This document shows positions 16,192 through 24,421 of a stretch of DNA of 64,000 bases, in pieces. The stretch covers positions 118,699 through 182,698 of the forward strand of contig NZ_BMOS01000001.1 of the NCBI RefSeq assembly GCF_014647195.1, given 5' to 3'. Origin of the DNA: Oceanobacillus indicireducens. Lineage in GTDB: Bacteria; Bacillota; Bacilli; Bacillales; Amphibacillaceae. A program made the position numbers and the translations under genes. The notes under the pieces were generated by a model that saw only the letters and a list, made by a program, of their open reading frames with translations, was not told the DNA's origin and did not search any database. The stretch's first letter is position 1. The number at the start of each line of letters is the position of its first letter.

Positions 16192-17043
16192 ATGGATATT
16201 TTCTTTGAGTCGGACAAGGAGGTCATATGTTTTTGCGAACGATTATTTCAGCAAAACAAACAGATCGCCGTATATTGGCAAGTCAATGCAAAGCGGGGAA
16301 ATCAGCTTACGATCAACGAGGAACCATTAAATGAAATCATCTACCAGTCGATCGCAGTATCTTTAGTTGATGTCTATGTCAAGCATCGTTTAAGAAGTAT
16401 TATCAATGAAATCATTCAAGATACTTATTATTTTTCTGATGGACATGAAATCGAACAAATTTATGAGCTTGCGGAATGGATTGTAACTGGAGAGGATAAG
16501 GATTGTAAAATGCTTCGTAAAAATAAGCATCCCATCCAATTATTACGTGCAATTTTCCTTATGCATATCCGCAATGCGCAAGATGTACATTTCGATTGGA
16601 TTGTTCAGACGGGGATGAAGGCGTTTAAGCAAGATCTCATCCATTATGTTGGACTGGCCATTGATGAATTCAAGCGCGAAGAAGAGCATCAATCATTTAT
16701 TAATACGTTAAGGGAATACATCATTAAGAAAGAACCTGCTGTTCCACTTATCCACGTTGTTGGAGGAAATACATTTAGTTATTATCACTTTACCGGTAAA
16801 CCTTATTCTAAAGTAGAGCTGCGTTCTATTATGAAAAAAGTTCCCCTTTATTTGTTCGGATTACCTGAGGATGAATGGAATCTTACACCATTGATTGCGC
16901 TTGCCCCGCAGAAAATTAAATTGTATGTGGACGACTCTTCCAGTCCGCGGACACAAACGGTACTGAATATATTTCAAGAAAGGGTTGATATTCAATCATT
17001 TAAGGATTTTCCGTATACCTATTTCACCTTTGGAAATAAATAG
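16192..17043 (+). CDS. ytxC: Sporulation protein YtxC
   Basis: 283-residue protein of the YtxC family (B. subtilis YtxC has 281). No catalytic motif is apparent; it is mostly charged and soluble, beginning MDIFFESDKEVICFCERLF. Its biochemical role is unknown; the family is limited to endospore formers. ATG 16192 fits AGGGTGA at 16174-16180; the longer TTG start at 16162 lacks a site. Position between dnaI and thrS is the same as in B. subtilis, although here a 437-bp repeat is inserted before it. Confidence 0.88.
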   Translation: MDIFFESDKEVICFCERLFQQNKQIAVYWQVNAKRGNQLTINEEPLNEIIYQSIAVSLVDVYVKHRLRSIINEIIQDTYYFSDGHEIEQIYELAEWIVTGEDKDCKMLRKNKHPIQLLRAIFLMHIRNAQDVHFDWIVQTGMKAFKQDLIHYVGLAIDEFKREEEHQSFINTLREYIIKKEPAVPLIHVVGGNTFSYYHFTGKPYSKVELRSIMKKVPLYLFGLPEDEWNLTPLIALAPQKIKLYVDDSSSPRTQTVLNIFQERVDIQSFKDFPYTYFTFGNK

Positions 17044-17109
17044 CGTATATAAAAAATTATTCAGAGGCTTGATTTTCCAATAAACGGGCGTTATAATACA
17101 ATTAATCAT

Positions 17110-17362
17110 ATAAATTCAGCAATGAAGAGGACATGATTATTTGTATCCCTGTATAGATAAGAGAAGAAAGCCTTGGCTGAAAGCTTTCCGTATGCAGTCA
17201 AATAATTACCACCTCCGAGCACTGCCGTGGAACAACAGTAAATGGCAGCGTCTAATCTGCGTTAAAGATCTGAAGCGATTTTTATGAATCGGAAACTGGG
17301 TGGAACCACGTTATAGAGATATACCGTCCCTTTGCATGAATGCAGAGAGACGGTTTTTTTAT
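17110..17362 (+). ncRNA. T-box leader of thrS, threonine-specific
   Basis: The T-box sequence TGGGTGGAACCACG is at 17297-17310 and overlaps the antiterminator bulge for the uncharged tRNA end. A Stem I can be drawn with GAGG (17127-17130) pairing CCTC and ATTATTTG pairing CAAATAAT (17199-17206); the specifier loop then shows ACC at 17208-17210, a threonine codon. The intrinsic terminator stem ACCGTC/GACGGT spans about 17323-17354, followed by a T run to 17359. Uncharged tRNA-Thr would allow read-through into thrS. Exact leader start is uncertain. Confidence 0.93.
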
Positions 17363-17399
17363 TGTATTTTAATAAATTGGATATAGGAGATGACTTGTG

Positions 17400-19346
17400 A
17401 TGGCAGAAGAAATTACTTTAGTCTTCCCAGATGGGAATAAAAAGGACTTCCCTAAAGGTACGACAGGGGAAGAAGTTGCGGCATCGATTTCACCAGGATT
17501 AAGAAAGCAGGCATTAGCGATTAAGCTTAATGGTGAACCATGGGATTTACGGCGCCCGATTGAAAATGGGGGAGAGATTCAAATCTTAACATACCGGGAT
17601 GATGAGGGTATCGATATCTTGCGTCATTCAACAGCACACTTACTTGCTCAAGCTATCAAGCGTCTCTATGGTGACGTGAAATTCGGAGTTGGTCCAGTCA
17701 TCGAAGAAGGATTTTATTATGACATCGATATGGAACATGCCTTAACTCCAGAGGACTTGCCGAAAATCGAAAAAGAAATGCAACGTATTGTGGATGAGAA
17801 CTTGGAAGTTAAGCGTATCGAGGTTTCAAGAGAAGAAGCGAAAAAACGTTTTGCGGAAATAGGCGATAATCTAAAACTTGAATTGATCGATGATATCCCT
17901 GAAGGGGAGCAGGTGACGATATATGAGCAAGGTGAATTTTTCGACCTATGCCGCGGTGTTCATGTACCAAGCACGAGTAAGATTAAAGTGTTTAAGCTGC
18001 TCAGTATTTCCGGTGCGTACTGGAGAGGTGACAGTCAGAATCAACAGCTTCAACGAATTTATGGAACTGCTTTTGAAAAGAAATCTCAGCTTGAAGAGTA
18101 TCTGAAAATCTTAGAAGAAAGAAAAGAAAGAGATCACCGTAAGCTCGGTAAAGAACTTGATTTATTCACTGTTTCTCAAAAAGTCGGTCAAGGACTGCCT
18201 TTATGGTTGCCAAAAGGTGCGACAATCCGGAGAATTATCGAGCGTTATATCGTTGACCTCGAGGAAAAACTAGGCTATGACCACGTATATACACCTGTTC
18301 TTGGCAGTAAGGAACTTTATGAAACAAGTGGCCATTGGGATCACTATCAAGAAGACATGTTTCCATCGATGGATATGGATAACGAAACATTAGTGCTCCG
18401 GCCGATGAACTGTCCGCATCATATGATGGTCTTTAAAAATCAATTATGGAGTTACCGTCAGTTGCCAGTGCGGATTGCTGAACTTGGCTTAATGCACCGT
18501 TATGAGATGAGCGGGGCGTTAGCAGGTTTACAACGGGTTCGGGGTATGACGCTAAATGATGCTCATATATTTGCTCGCCCTGATCAACTGAAAGAAGAGT
18601 TCAAACGGGTTGTTGAATTAATCCAACATGTTTATAAAGATTTTGGTATTGAAGATTACAGCTTTAGATTGTCTTACCGTGATCCGGAAGATAAGGAAAA
18701 ATATATTGATGATGACGCAATGTGGGAAATGACACAACGTCAATTAAAAGAAACGATGGAAGAGCTGGAGCTTGATTATGTGGAAGCAGAAGGGGAAGCG
18801 GCTTTCTACGGACCGAAGCTTGATATTCAAGTAAAAACGGCACTCGGTAAAGAAGAGACACTTTCGACCGTACAGCTTGACGTATTGCTGCCAGAGCGCT
18901 TTGATTTAACTTATATCGGGGAAGACGGAAAAGAACACCGACCGGTTGTTATTCACCGCGGTGTCGTTTCTACAATGGAACGCTTTGTTGCATTCTTAAT
19001 TGAAGAATACAAAGGTGCATTCCCAACATGGCTAGCTCCTGTACAAGTGAAAGTAATCCCGGTATCTCCACAAGTACATTTTGATTACGCAAAACAAGTT
19101 GCTGAATCATTAACGCGAGAAGGGATCCGGGTCGAGTTGGATGAGCGTGATGAGAAAATTGGCTACAAAATCCGTCAAGCCCAAACCGAAAAAGTCCCAT
19201 TCTCTCTCGTACTTGGAGACAAGGAAGTTGAAGAAAACACTGTTACCTACCGCCGCTACGGAGAAAAAGCAACAACAACTCTCTCGGGGGCTGCATTTAA
19301 AGATCTGCTAAGAGAAGAAATTGCTAATAAATCGGATCACGAATAA
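17400..19346 (+). CDS. thrS: Threonine--tRNA ligase
   Basis: 648-residue class II synthetase. Domains in order: TGS (about 1-62), the SAD editing domain with the [16 protein letters not shown] motif, class II catalytic core with RPMNCPHHM (zinc-binding Cys) and motif 2 [19 protein letters not shown], and the C-terminal anticodon-binding domain from about 540. AGGAG at 17385-17389 serves either ATG 17400 or the GTG three bases earlier. Regulated by the T-box upstream. It is the last gene of the first syntenic block. Confidence 0.98.
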   Translation: MAEEITLVFPDGNKKDFPKGTTGEEVAASISPGLRKQALAIKLNGEPWDLRRPIENGGEIQILTYRDDEGIDILRHSTAHLLAQAIKRLYGDVKFGVGPVIEEGFYYDIDMEHALTPEDLPKIEKEMQRIVDENLEVKRIEVSREEAKKRFAEIGDNLKLELIDDIPEGEQVTIYEQGEFFDLCRGVHVPSTSKIKVFKLLSISGAYWRGDSQNQQLQRIYGTAFEKKSQLEEYLKILEERKERDHRKLGKELDLFTVSQKVGQGLPLWLPKGATIRRIIERYIVDLEEKLGYDHVYTPVLGSKELYETSGHWDHYQEDMFPSMDMDNETLVLRPMNCPHHMMVFKNQLWSYRQLPVRIAELGLMHRYEMSGALAGLQRVRGMTLNDAHIFARPDQLKEEFKRVVELIQHVYKDFGIEDYSFRLSYRDPEDKEKYIDDDAMWEMTQRQLKETMEELELDYVEAEGEAAFYGPKLDIQVKTALGKEETLSTVQLDVLLPERFDLTYIGEDGKEHRPVVIHRGVVSTMERFVAFLIEEYKGAFPTWLAPVQVKVIPVSPQVHFDYAKQVAESLTREGIRVELDERDEKIGYKIRQAQTEKVPFSLVLGDKEVEENTVTYRRYGEKATTTLSGAAFKDLLREEIANKSDHE

Positions 19347-19371
19347 GATATAATTTGTTGTAATAAACCTA

Positions 19372-19425
19372 GGTATAACCTCAATGTATGGATTTTTCAT
19401 CATAGTTTGGGGTTATACCTTCGTT
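19372..19425 (+). terminator. Probable terminator after thrS
   Basis: GGTATAACCTCAA (19372-19384) pairs with TTTGGGGTTATACC (19406-19419) with a wobble; the tail is TTCGTTTTATT, a weak T run. Confidence 0.65.
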
Positions 19426-19549
19426 TTATTTTCGGTTAAATGGTAACCCTGTCCTTAGATTGTAATAAATTATTCTCCCTTTTACCTAGCATGAATTTAA
19501 AAGATTTAGTATGATGGAATGAGCGAATGTTATTGGGGGATTAATTGGT

Positions 19550-19858
19550 ATGACAGGATCGTTTAGTTTCGTATTAGATTATATCTTAGACAATTATGGC
19601 ACGGACAATATTTTTTGGACGATGTATTTCATTAACCTTATACTTTCAGCAATCGCCTATAAGCTTGGTTTTGCAAGAAAGTTATCGGTGGGAAAAAATA
19701 TATTCGTCTACTTCATGCTCGTTCTCGGTAATTATATTACGACTATATTCAGCATCATGAAGCTGCCGATGACAGAAAGCCTTGTTGTCATCTGTATTGT
19801 ACTTATAATTTATCGTACAAGACTTCATATGCAAAGAAAAGCAAAAAACGCCTCATAA
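19550..19858 (+). CDS. ylaH: YlaH-like membrane protein
   Basis: 102-residue protein with three hydrophobic segments (about 19-38, 47-67 and 74-89) and a basic C-terminal tail. It resembles the YlaH family of unknown function; the adjacent ylaI, ylaJ and ylaN homologues support the name. GGGGGA lies ten bases before ATG 19550. It is the first gene after the junction with the thrS block. In B. subtilis it follows typA, which is not in this window. Confidence 0.8.
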   Translation: MTGSFSFVLDYILDNYGTDNIFWTMYFINLILSAIAYKLGFARKLSVGKNIFVYFMLVLGNYITTIFSIMKLPMTESLVVICIVLIIYRTRLHMQRKAKNAS

Positions 19859-19870
19859 GGGCGTTTTTTT
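19843..19870. terminator. Bidirectional terminator between ylaH and ylaI
   Basis: AAAAAACGCC, loop TCATAAG, GGCGTTTTTTT. It serves the two convergent genes and overlaps the ylaH end. Confidence 0.88.
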
Positions 19871-20072
19871 AAATATATTCATCTTCTTCCTTATTCTCTT
19901 CATAAAGCCGGAATTTACCTGTTGCATGTCTTGCTTTTGTTTTTATTTCAATCCGCTCATAACATTCGTCACATAGGTACATATACGTCCGGCGGTTTCT
20001 TAAACGTTTCGCTTTAAATGAGTCGTCAGGAAGTTCATTAATTTCATCGCATATTGTACATTTAACTTGCAT
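19869..20072 (-). CDS. ylaI: YlaI family zinc-ribbon-like protein
   Basis: 67-residue soluble protein with two Cys pairs, CTIC near residue 5 and CDEC near residue 34, which suggest a small zinc-binding fold; the family (DUF2197, YlaI) has no known function. It is basic in the centre (KAKRLRNRR) and acidic at the end. Transcribed toward ylaH, with GGTGAAAGGATG-like sequence providing the ribosome site on the minus strand. Confidence 0.82.
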   Translation of the reverse strand: MQVKCTICDEINELPDDSFKAKRLRNRRTYMYLCDECYERIEIKTKARHATGKFRLYEENKEEDEYI

Positions 20073-20169
20073 CCTTTCACCTCATATATCCTGATGATGA
20101 AACAAGTATACCATAATAGGTAAATGCTAGGAAAATCTTTTTTACCAAAATCTTTTTTATCGAATAAAG

Positions 20170-20194
20170 GTTTTATTCTTTTTTATGGGGGAAT
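20170..20194 (+). promoter_or_regulatory. Candidate sigma-B promoter
   Basis: GTTTTA (20170-20175), a 13-base spacer and GGGAAT (20189-20194) agree with the general stress consensus GTTTWW N13-15 GGGWAT. It is placed 40 bases before the small membrane-anchored gene at 20234. Confidence 0.4.
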
Positions 20195-20233
20195 ATAAAG
20201 ATAACTTCACGTTTGGAAAGGAAGGTAAAGTTG

Positions 20234-20533
20234 ATGAAGAAGCGTAATATTATTACAGCTGTGGGTGCAGGTGTTATCGGAGCAGGCGCAGCAAGCTACT
20301 TTCTGCTGAATGACTCACAAAAATCAAAGATAAAAGAATCGGTAAATAATCTTCTTAATAACCAGATGAATCCAAGTGAATCGACGTTTGAAAAAGCTGG
20401 TCATCCAGACCAGATGGATATGAGGGATAACGCTGATTTGGAAAATGCTAAAATGGTATCGGAAGGGTCGCAATTTGGAGTTCAGTACTACAACGAAAAA
20501 AACGAAAAACAAGAAAATACACAACTTCAATAA
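20234..20533 (+). CDS. Small membrane-anchored protein of unknown function
   Basis: 99 residues: a short basic start, one glycine- and alanine-rich hydrophobic segment (about 6-26), then a polar, Asn- and Gln-rich tail. Not recognised as a named family; the architecture recalls YtxH-like stress proteins but the sequence match is not clear. GGAAGG (20219-20224) stands eight bases before ATG 20234. A sigma-B-like promoter precedes it. It is monocistronic and converges on ylaJ. B. subtilis has no gene here between ylaI and ylaJ. Confidence 0.7.
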   Translation: MKKRNIITAVGAGVIGAGAASYFLLNDSQKSKIKESVNNLLNNQMNPSESTFEKAGHPDQMDMRDNADLENAKMVSEGSQFGVQYYNEKNEKQENTQLQ

Positions 20534-20543
20534 ACAAGTATAC

Positions 20544-20579
20544 GGAGGCGTCCTTGAAAACAAGAACGCCTCCACTTTT
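20544..20579. terminator. Terminator hairpin between the small gene and ylaJ
   Basis: GGAGGCGT (20544-20551) and ACGCCTCC (20566-20573) form an eight-base stem, then ACTTTTC. T run is short in both directions. Confidence 0.65.
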
Positions 20580-20581
20580 CG

Positions 20582-21175
20582 TTATTCTTTTCTATTATGT
20601 GACTGTTCGTTTTCTATTTCTTCCAATTCATTTTTATCTTCTTCATCAAGCATTTCTTTATTATCACCTTGCTCTTGTGGCAGGTCATCCATTACAGGGA
20701 ATTCAGGTATTGCCCTCCCGACAATTGCAGAAAGTTCATCGACAATACCTTGGATAGGATAGCCGGCTTGGATTTGCTCGCCCATCCCGCGCACTCTAGC
20801 CATCAAGTCGGCATCCGCGACTACTACTGCCGTTTTCCCCCAAGGGTCGTGATACAAGGCTTCAGAAACGGAGTATTTGATCGTCCCGACTCGTGAACGA
20901 TCCATGTCTTCCTCGACATCAATAGCAACGACTGTGTAAGGACCGGCAACTAAGGCAGATGCTTCGTTAACTCCTGGTACATTGTTTGCAACGTTTGACA
21001 GATGCTCAGCTATTTCCGTATTCGTCAGCTGCACATCATCCGTATCATTCCTATTCTCCACTTGCATGAACCGGTTATTTGGCTGCGTTTCCTCTTGTGC
21101 TGCATTGTCTTTACCTTGACAACCGTAAAGGGCAGCAAGACATAAAATAAGAAAGCCCCATTTACGAATATTCAT
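20582..21175 (-). CDS. ylaJ: YhcN/YlaJ family sporulation lipoprotein
   Basis: 197 residues with a lipoprotein signal; the lipobox LYGC places the acylated Cys at residue 19. The body has the YhcN/YlaJ pattern: VQLTNTEIAEHLSNVANNVPGVNEASALVAGPYTVVAIDV, then VGTIKYSVSEALYHDPWGKTAVVVADADLMARV. The C-terminal tail is strongly acidic. Family members are sporulation lipoproteins of the forespore or spore membrane; YlaJ acts in germination efficiency. GGAGG lies a few bases upstream on the minus strand. Confidence 0.9.
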   Translation of the reverse strand: MNIRKWGFLILCLAALYGCQGKDNAAQEETQPNNRFMQVENRNDTDDVQLTNTEIAEHLSNVANNVPGVNEASALVAGPYTVVAIDVEEDMDRSRVGTIKYSVSEALYHDPWGKTAVVVADADLMARVRGMGEQIQAGYPIQGIVDELSAIVGRAIPEFPVMDDLPQEQGDNKEMLDEEDKNELEEIENEQSHNRKE

Positions 21176-21304
21176 TATTCATACCTCCTCATAAAGCTTT
21201 GTTTATTTTTAGCAGAATAAATTAAAATATTCGTAGGACTTCCTGTCATATGAAAATAATTATCCAAAAGATTGCTATTTAAAATGAACCGCTGACACCG
21301 TTCG

Positions 21305-21798
21305 CTTTCATTCAGCGTAAGTTTTTGCACATTCACTAATTTTGGCGTTCTCATCGCCGTTCAGTTGCCCGGCGGACGGATGCTTTCCACGGGCACAGCC
21401 GAAGCCTCGACGCACAGGACGTGCTAATGCAGACGTTGCCACAGGACGTGGCGTTCTTAGTCTGTCTCGGAAGAAAACCGCTTCCTGCGGGGTCTTCGGA
21501 CTCGTGCTTTTACCGTAGGAGTCACCGTCCGCCGGGCAACTGAACTAGTAAGAATGATTATTTTGAATGGAAATTATTCCGTCACGATGAAGATTATATT
21601 TCTGAAATATTTATATAGTGTTCCAAATTAGGCCCTCCCTCGGAGCAGTCCAGACACCTCGAGACTCCTGCGGGAGGATAGGCCTGGCGAGACCCCACAG
21701 CGCGTTAGCGCGAGGAGGCTTGCCGGCCGCCCGCGGAAAGCGAGAGATGTCTGGACTGCGGACCCCGAGACGATAGCTGCACTTACGCTGATTGAAAG
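21305..21798 (+). repeat. Composite palindromic element R1, complete copy with cassette in module A
   Basis: 494 bp between inverted ends CTTTCATTCAGCGTAAGT (21305-21322) and ACTTACGCTGATTGAAAG (21781-21798). Module A arms at 21359-21379 and 21525-21545; module B arms at 21645-21660 and 21744-21759 (one mismatch). The length excess over the 437-bp copy equals one cassette (next entry). It occupies almost all of the gap 21176-21820, where phoH (ylaK), ylaL and ylaM stand in B. subtilis. Confidence 0.9.
21412..21464 (+). repeat. AGGAC-loop hairpin cassette inside R1 module A
   Basis: Hairpin 1: GCAC (21412-21415), loop AGGAC, GTGC (21421-21424). Then CTAATG. An outer stem CAGAC (21430-21434) with GTCTG (21460-21464) encloses hairpin 2: GCCAC (21438-21442), loop AGGAC, GTGGC (21448-21452). 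Confidence 0.75.
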
Positions 21799-21820
21799 TA
21801 GTTAGGCTGCGGGATTTTGG

Positions 21821-22303
21821 TTAGTTGATGATGATTTCGGTAACTCCTTTAATCGGGTCGTCTTTATTCGTGCCATCACTGAAATAAATATGTACAGGAC
21901 CGTCTTCTTTTAGTGGTTTGCCCTCAAAAGAAAACAAAAAGTAACTATTTGCAAGTTCTTCCAAGTCGAGTGTTATCTCATTGCCGTCTGCTTGTACGAT
22001 TGTAGCACTGGTTGCTTCCTCGTTCGCTCCTGCATTTTCAAAAAATGGTTTAAAAGGTATAACGTAAGTCGACTTTAAAATTTCATCCGCATCTTTACGG
22101 GGAATGGGTTTATTATCATTTGTTGCTTGAACTACTTCCCGGTTAAACCGCTCCTCTGAACTGAAAGTATGCTCCTGTTCTTCGCGCGGATCAAGCCTAT
22201 CAGAAAATGCTTCATCAAATTTAATTCTTCTGTCATCAAAAATCCAGACACTTGGATCAAGTGTAATTGGAAACTTTACATTCCCCTTTATTGGAATAAT
22301 CAT
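21821..22303 (-). CDS. Conserved hypothetical protein
   Basis: 160-residue soluble acidic protein starting MIIPIKGNVKFPITLDPSVWIFDDRRI. It has no signal peptide and no motif that I can tie to an enzyme. Relatives are common in Bacillaceae; some databases label them peptidyl-prolyl isomerase, which I cannot support from this sequence. ATG 22303 is preferred over ATG 22318 because GGGGG is nine bases upstream of it. It stands between R1 and ylaN on the minus strand, opposite to ylaN. Confidence 0.78.
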   Translation of the reverse strand: MIIPIKGNVKFPITLDPSVWIFDDRRIKFDEAFSDRLDPREEQEHTFSSEERFNREVVQATNDNKPIPRKDADEILKSTYVIPFKPFFENAGANEEATSATIVQADGNEITLDLEELANSYFLFSFEGKPLKEDGPVHIYFSDGTNKDDPIKGVTEIIIN

Positions 22304-22462
22304 TTCTTGTGCCCCCATCTTTTATTAATTCCCTATGAATCTCTTTATTCATATCAGGCAATCGATACGTTATAATTCTATCAAATTGATTCAATATTTT
22401 CACCTAATCGAGATATTTACAAGAGAAGAGCAATTCTTTTCCGGGATATCCTTCGATTTTGT

Positions 22463-22491
22463 TTGCATTTTTTTTTAGCAACCGCTAATAT
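22463..22491 (+). promoter_or_regulatory. Candidate sigma-A promoter of ylaN
   Basis: TTGCAT (22463-22468), 17 bases, TAATAT (22486-22491). The start codon follows 36 bases later. Confidence 0.5.
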
Positions 22492-22526
22492 ATAAGAAAG
22501 AGTCTTTATTACTGGAGGGGATTATA

Positions 22527-22811
22527 ATGGTTCCTGAGGTGACAGTTAATCATCGTGAAAAAGCCTACGCCCTTCTGAAGGCTGACGCTGACAAAATTTT
22601 ACGATTAATAGAAGTTCAAATAGAAAATTTAACGATGCCACAGTGCCCGGTCTACGAAGAGGTGTTGGATACACAAATGTTCGGTCTCTCTAAAGAGATT
22701 GATTTTGCTGTTCGTTTGAACTTAATCAGCGAGAATGAAGGTAAAGCACTTCTGGAAAATTTGGAGAAGAAGCTTAATATTTTGCATGAAGCCTCACAAA
22801 ATACGTTGTGA
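22527..22811 (+). CDS. ylaN: YlaN family protein, modulator of Fur-dependent iron regulation
   Basis: 94-residue all-helical soluble protein. Matches the YlaN family over its full length, including [22 protein letters not shown] and [11 protein letters not shown]. In B. subtilis and Staphylococcus, YlaN is needed in low iron and counteracts the repressor Fur, binding iron(II) (published in recent years; from memory). GGAGG is eight bases before ATG 22527. It has its own promoter and terminator and lies upstream of ftsW as in B. subtilis. Confidence 0.92.
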   Translation: MVPEVTVNHREKAYALLKADADKILRLIEVQIENLTMPQCPVYEEVLDTQMFGLSKEIDFAVRLNLISENEGKALLENLEKKLNILHEASQNTL

Positions 22812-22840
22812 ACGTTTTGTGTATGTTGATTTTGCAGCAA

Positions 22841-22874
22841 AACTTTGCCTGAAAGAACTCGGCAAGGTTTTTTT
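22841..22874 (+). terminator. Terminator after ylaN
   Basis: AACTTTGCC (22841-22849) pairs with GGCAAGGTT (22861-22869) with one wobble, then a T run to 22874. Confidence 0.88.
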
Positions 22875-22875
22875 G

Positions 22876-23112
22876 TTTAGGTAAGTTAAAATAAAATTGT
22901 TGTGGATAAAAACTAGAATTGCTAGTGACAGCCACGTCCGGCTCCAGCGCCCAGCGACTAGCAAACTTCACACTCCTTCAATCGATAAGTCAACATCAAC
23001 TCACTGCGTTCGTTGTGTTTCCTTTATCTCATTCCGGAGTGCTCCAGTTTGTACGTCGCTAAACGGGCGCTTGCGCCTTTGTTCATTTAGGATAAGTTAA
23101 AATAAAACTGTG
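22876..23112 (-). repeat. Repeat family C copy flanked by a direct repeat
   Basis: The core (about 22902-23085) is the reverse complement, with changes, of the copy at 38858-39050; shared parts include GACAGCCACGTCCGGCTCCA, GATAAGTCAACATCAACTCA and AAACGGGCGCTTGCGCC. It is flanked by a nearly identical 25-bp direct repeat, TTTAG-TAAGTTAAAATAAAA, at 22876-22901 and 23086-23112. The short frame at 22897-23100 lies wholly within it and is rejected. Confidence 0.75.
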
Positions 23113-23123
23113 GGTGAAAGAAA

Positions 23124-23181
23124 AACTTTTTATAAATAGTATGTACTATTTATTTAATTGTGTTATACTTTATAAAAAGTT
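23124..23181 (+). promoter_or_regulatory. Large inverted repeat around the candidate ftsW promoter
   Basis: AACTTTTTATAAA (23124-23136) and TTTATAAAAAGTT (23169-23181) are perfect 13-base inverted arms with a 32-base centre. The centre holds the smaller palindrome TAGTATGTACTA and a possible -10, TATACT (23164-23169), which touches the right arm. Confidence 0.5.
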
Positions 23182-23227
23182 TCTCGATATCCTTCCGCTA
23201 AAATCTATCAATCTGAGGAGAAGAAGG

Positions 23228-24421
23228 ATGTTAAAAAAATTAAAATACTATGATTACACCTTAATCATTACACCATTGTTCTTAACAGCATTCGGCCTAG
23301 TGATGATCTATAGCGCCAGTATGGTGACCGCGGTAGTGGATGGGCTGGAGAGTACATATTATTTAAAACGGCAAGCAGTCTGGTTCGGTTTCGGCTTCTT
23401 TGGATTTCTGGTTACTTGTATATTTCCTTATAAGTATTATCAGAAATTGATGAAGTTTATTGTTATAGGTGTTCTCATCATGCTAGTTAGTGTTATTTTA
23501 TTTGGAACGAATGTAAATAACGCTCAATCGTGGATTAAGATTGGACCAATGAGTTTACAACCTGCCGAGTTTGCCAAGATTGCACTGATTATGTACCTTG
23601 CTTCCGTATACTCCAAGAAGCAAGCTTATATTGATAAATTTACGACCGGTGTACTCCCTCCGTTAATTTTAACCGGTGTATTCATCGGTTTAATTATTAT
23701 CCAACCGGATATCGGTACATCTTCCATTATCTTTTTGATCGCCTGTTCTATAATCATTAGTTCAGGTATCCGCTGGAAGCATTTAAGTATTTTAATAGCT
23801 TTCGGAATGGGACTTTTACTCCTTGTTGCACCGTCTATGGTGACAGACGAGAGGATTTCCCGCTTTACCGGGGCATACAAGCCATTTGAAACACCAGATT
23901 CAGATGGATACCAATTAATCCAATCTTATGTAGCGATTGGAGTTGGTGGGCTTACTGGAGAGGGACTTGGACAAAGTGTACAGAAATTGGGTTATTTAAC
24001 ACAGGCGCATACTGATTTTATCATGGCTATCGTCGCTGAAGAACTTGGATTCGTTGGTGTAGTTATCGTAATAGGCTTACTTGCTGTCATTGTACTTAGG
24101 GGCTTCTTTATTTCAAGGAAATGTACAGACAGCTTTGGTGCACTGCTTGCCATTGGTATTTCTTCGATGGTCGGAATCCAGGCTTTCGTTAACCTAGGTG
24201 CTATTAGCGGGCTGATGCCGATTACTGGAGTTACCTTACCATTTATTAGTTATGGCGGTACTTCATTGTTAGTATTGCTTATCTCCATGGGTGTTCTAAA
24301 CAACATTGCAATGAATGTGAGAAGAAAGGAACATGAGACAGAGAATCAACAAGATAATGCAGATAGAAAAATAAAACAACTAAACAGAGGTGGGAAACAT
24401 GGTAAATTTAAAGCATATTAA
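23228..24421 (+). CDS. ftsW: Cell division protein FtsW, lipid-II polymerase
   Basis: 397-residue SEDS glycosyltransferase with about ten hydrophobic segments. SEDS features are MIYSAS near the start, AQSWIKIGPMSLQPAEFAKI, the QAHTDFIMAIVAEELG loop and GVTLPFISYGGTSLL near the end. ATG 23228 is chosen because GAGGAG is seven bases upstream and family members begin at the KYYDYTLI helix; the longer frame would translate the upstream inverted repeat. Polymerises septal peptidoglycan with a class B PBP such as PbpB. A second SEDS gene, spoVE, is at 61856. Its end overlaps pycA by 23 bases. Confidence 0.94.
   Translation: MLKKLKYYDYTLIITPLFLTAFGLVMIYSASMVTAVVDGLESTYYLKRQAVWFGFGFFGFLVTCIFPYKYYQKLMKFIVIGVLIMLVSVILFGTNVNNAQSWIKIGPMSLQPAEFAKIALIMYLASVYSKKQAYIDKFTTGVLPPLILTGVFIGLIIIQPDIGTSSIIFLIACSIIISSGIRWKHLSILIAFGMGLLLLVAPSMVTDERISRFTGAYKPFETPDSDGYQLIQSYVAIGVGGLTGEGLGQSVQKLGYLTQAHTDFIMAIVAEELGFVGVVIVIGLLAVIVLRGFFISRKCTDSFGALLAIGISSMVGIQAFVNLGAISGLMPITGVTLPFISYGGTSLLVLLISMGVLNNIAMNVRRKEHETENQQDNADRKIKQLNRGGKHGKFKAY

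Noticed and set aside
20445-20896. Frames on the plus strand opposite ylaJ
   Set aside because: ylaJ on the minus strand has a lipobox and family similarity; the opposite frames are its shadows.
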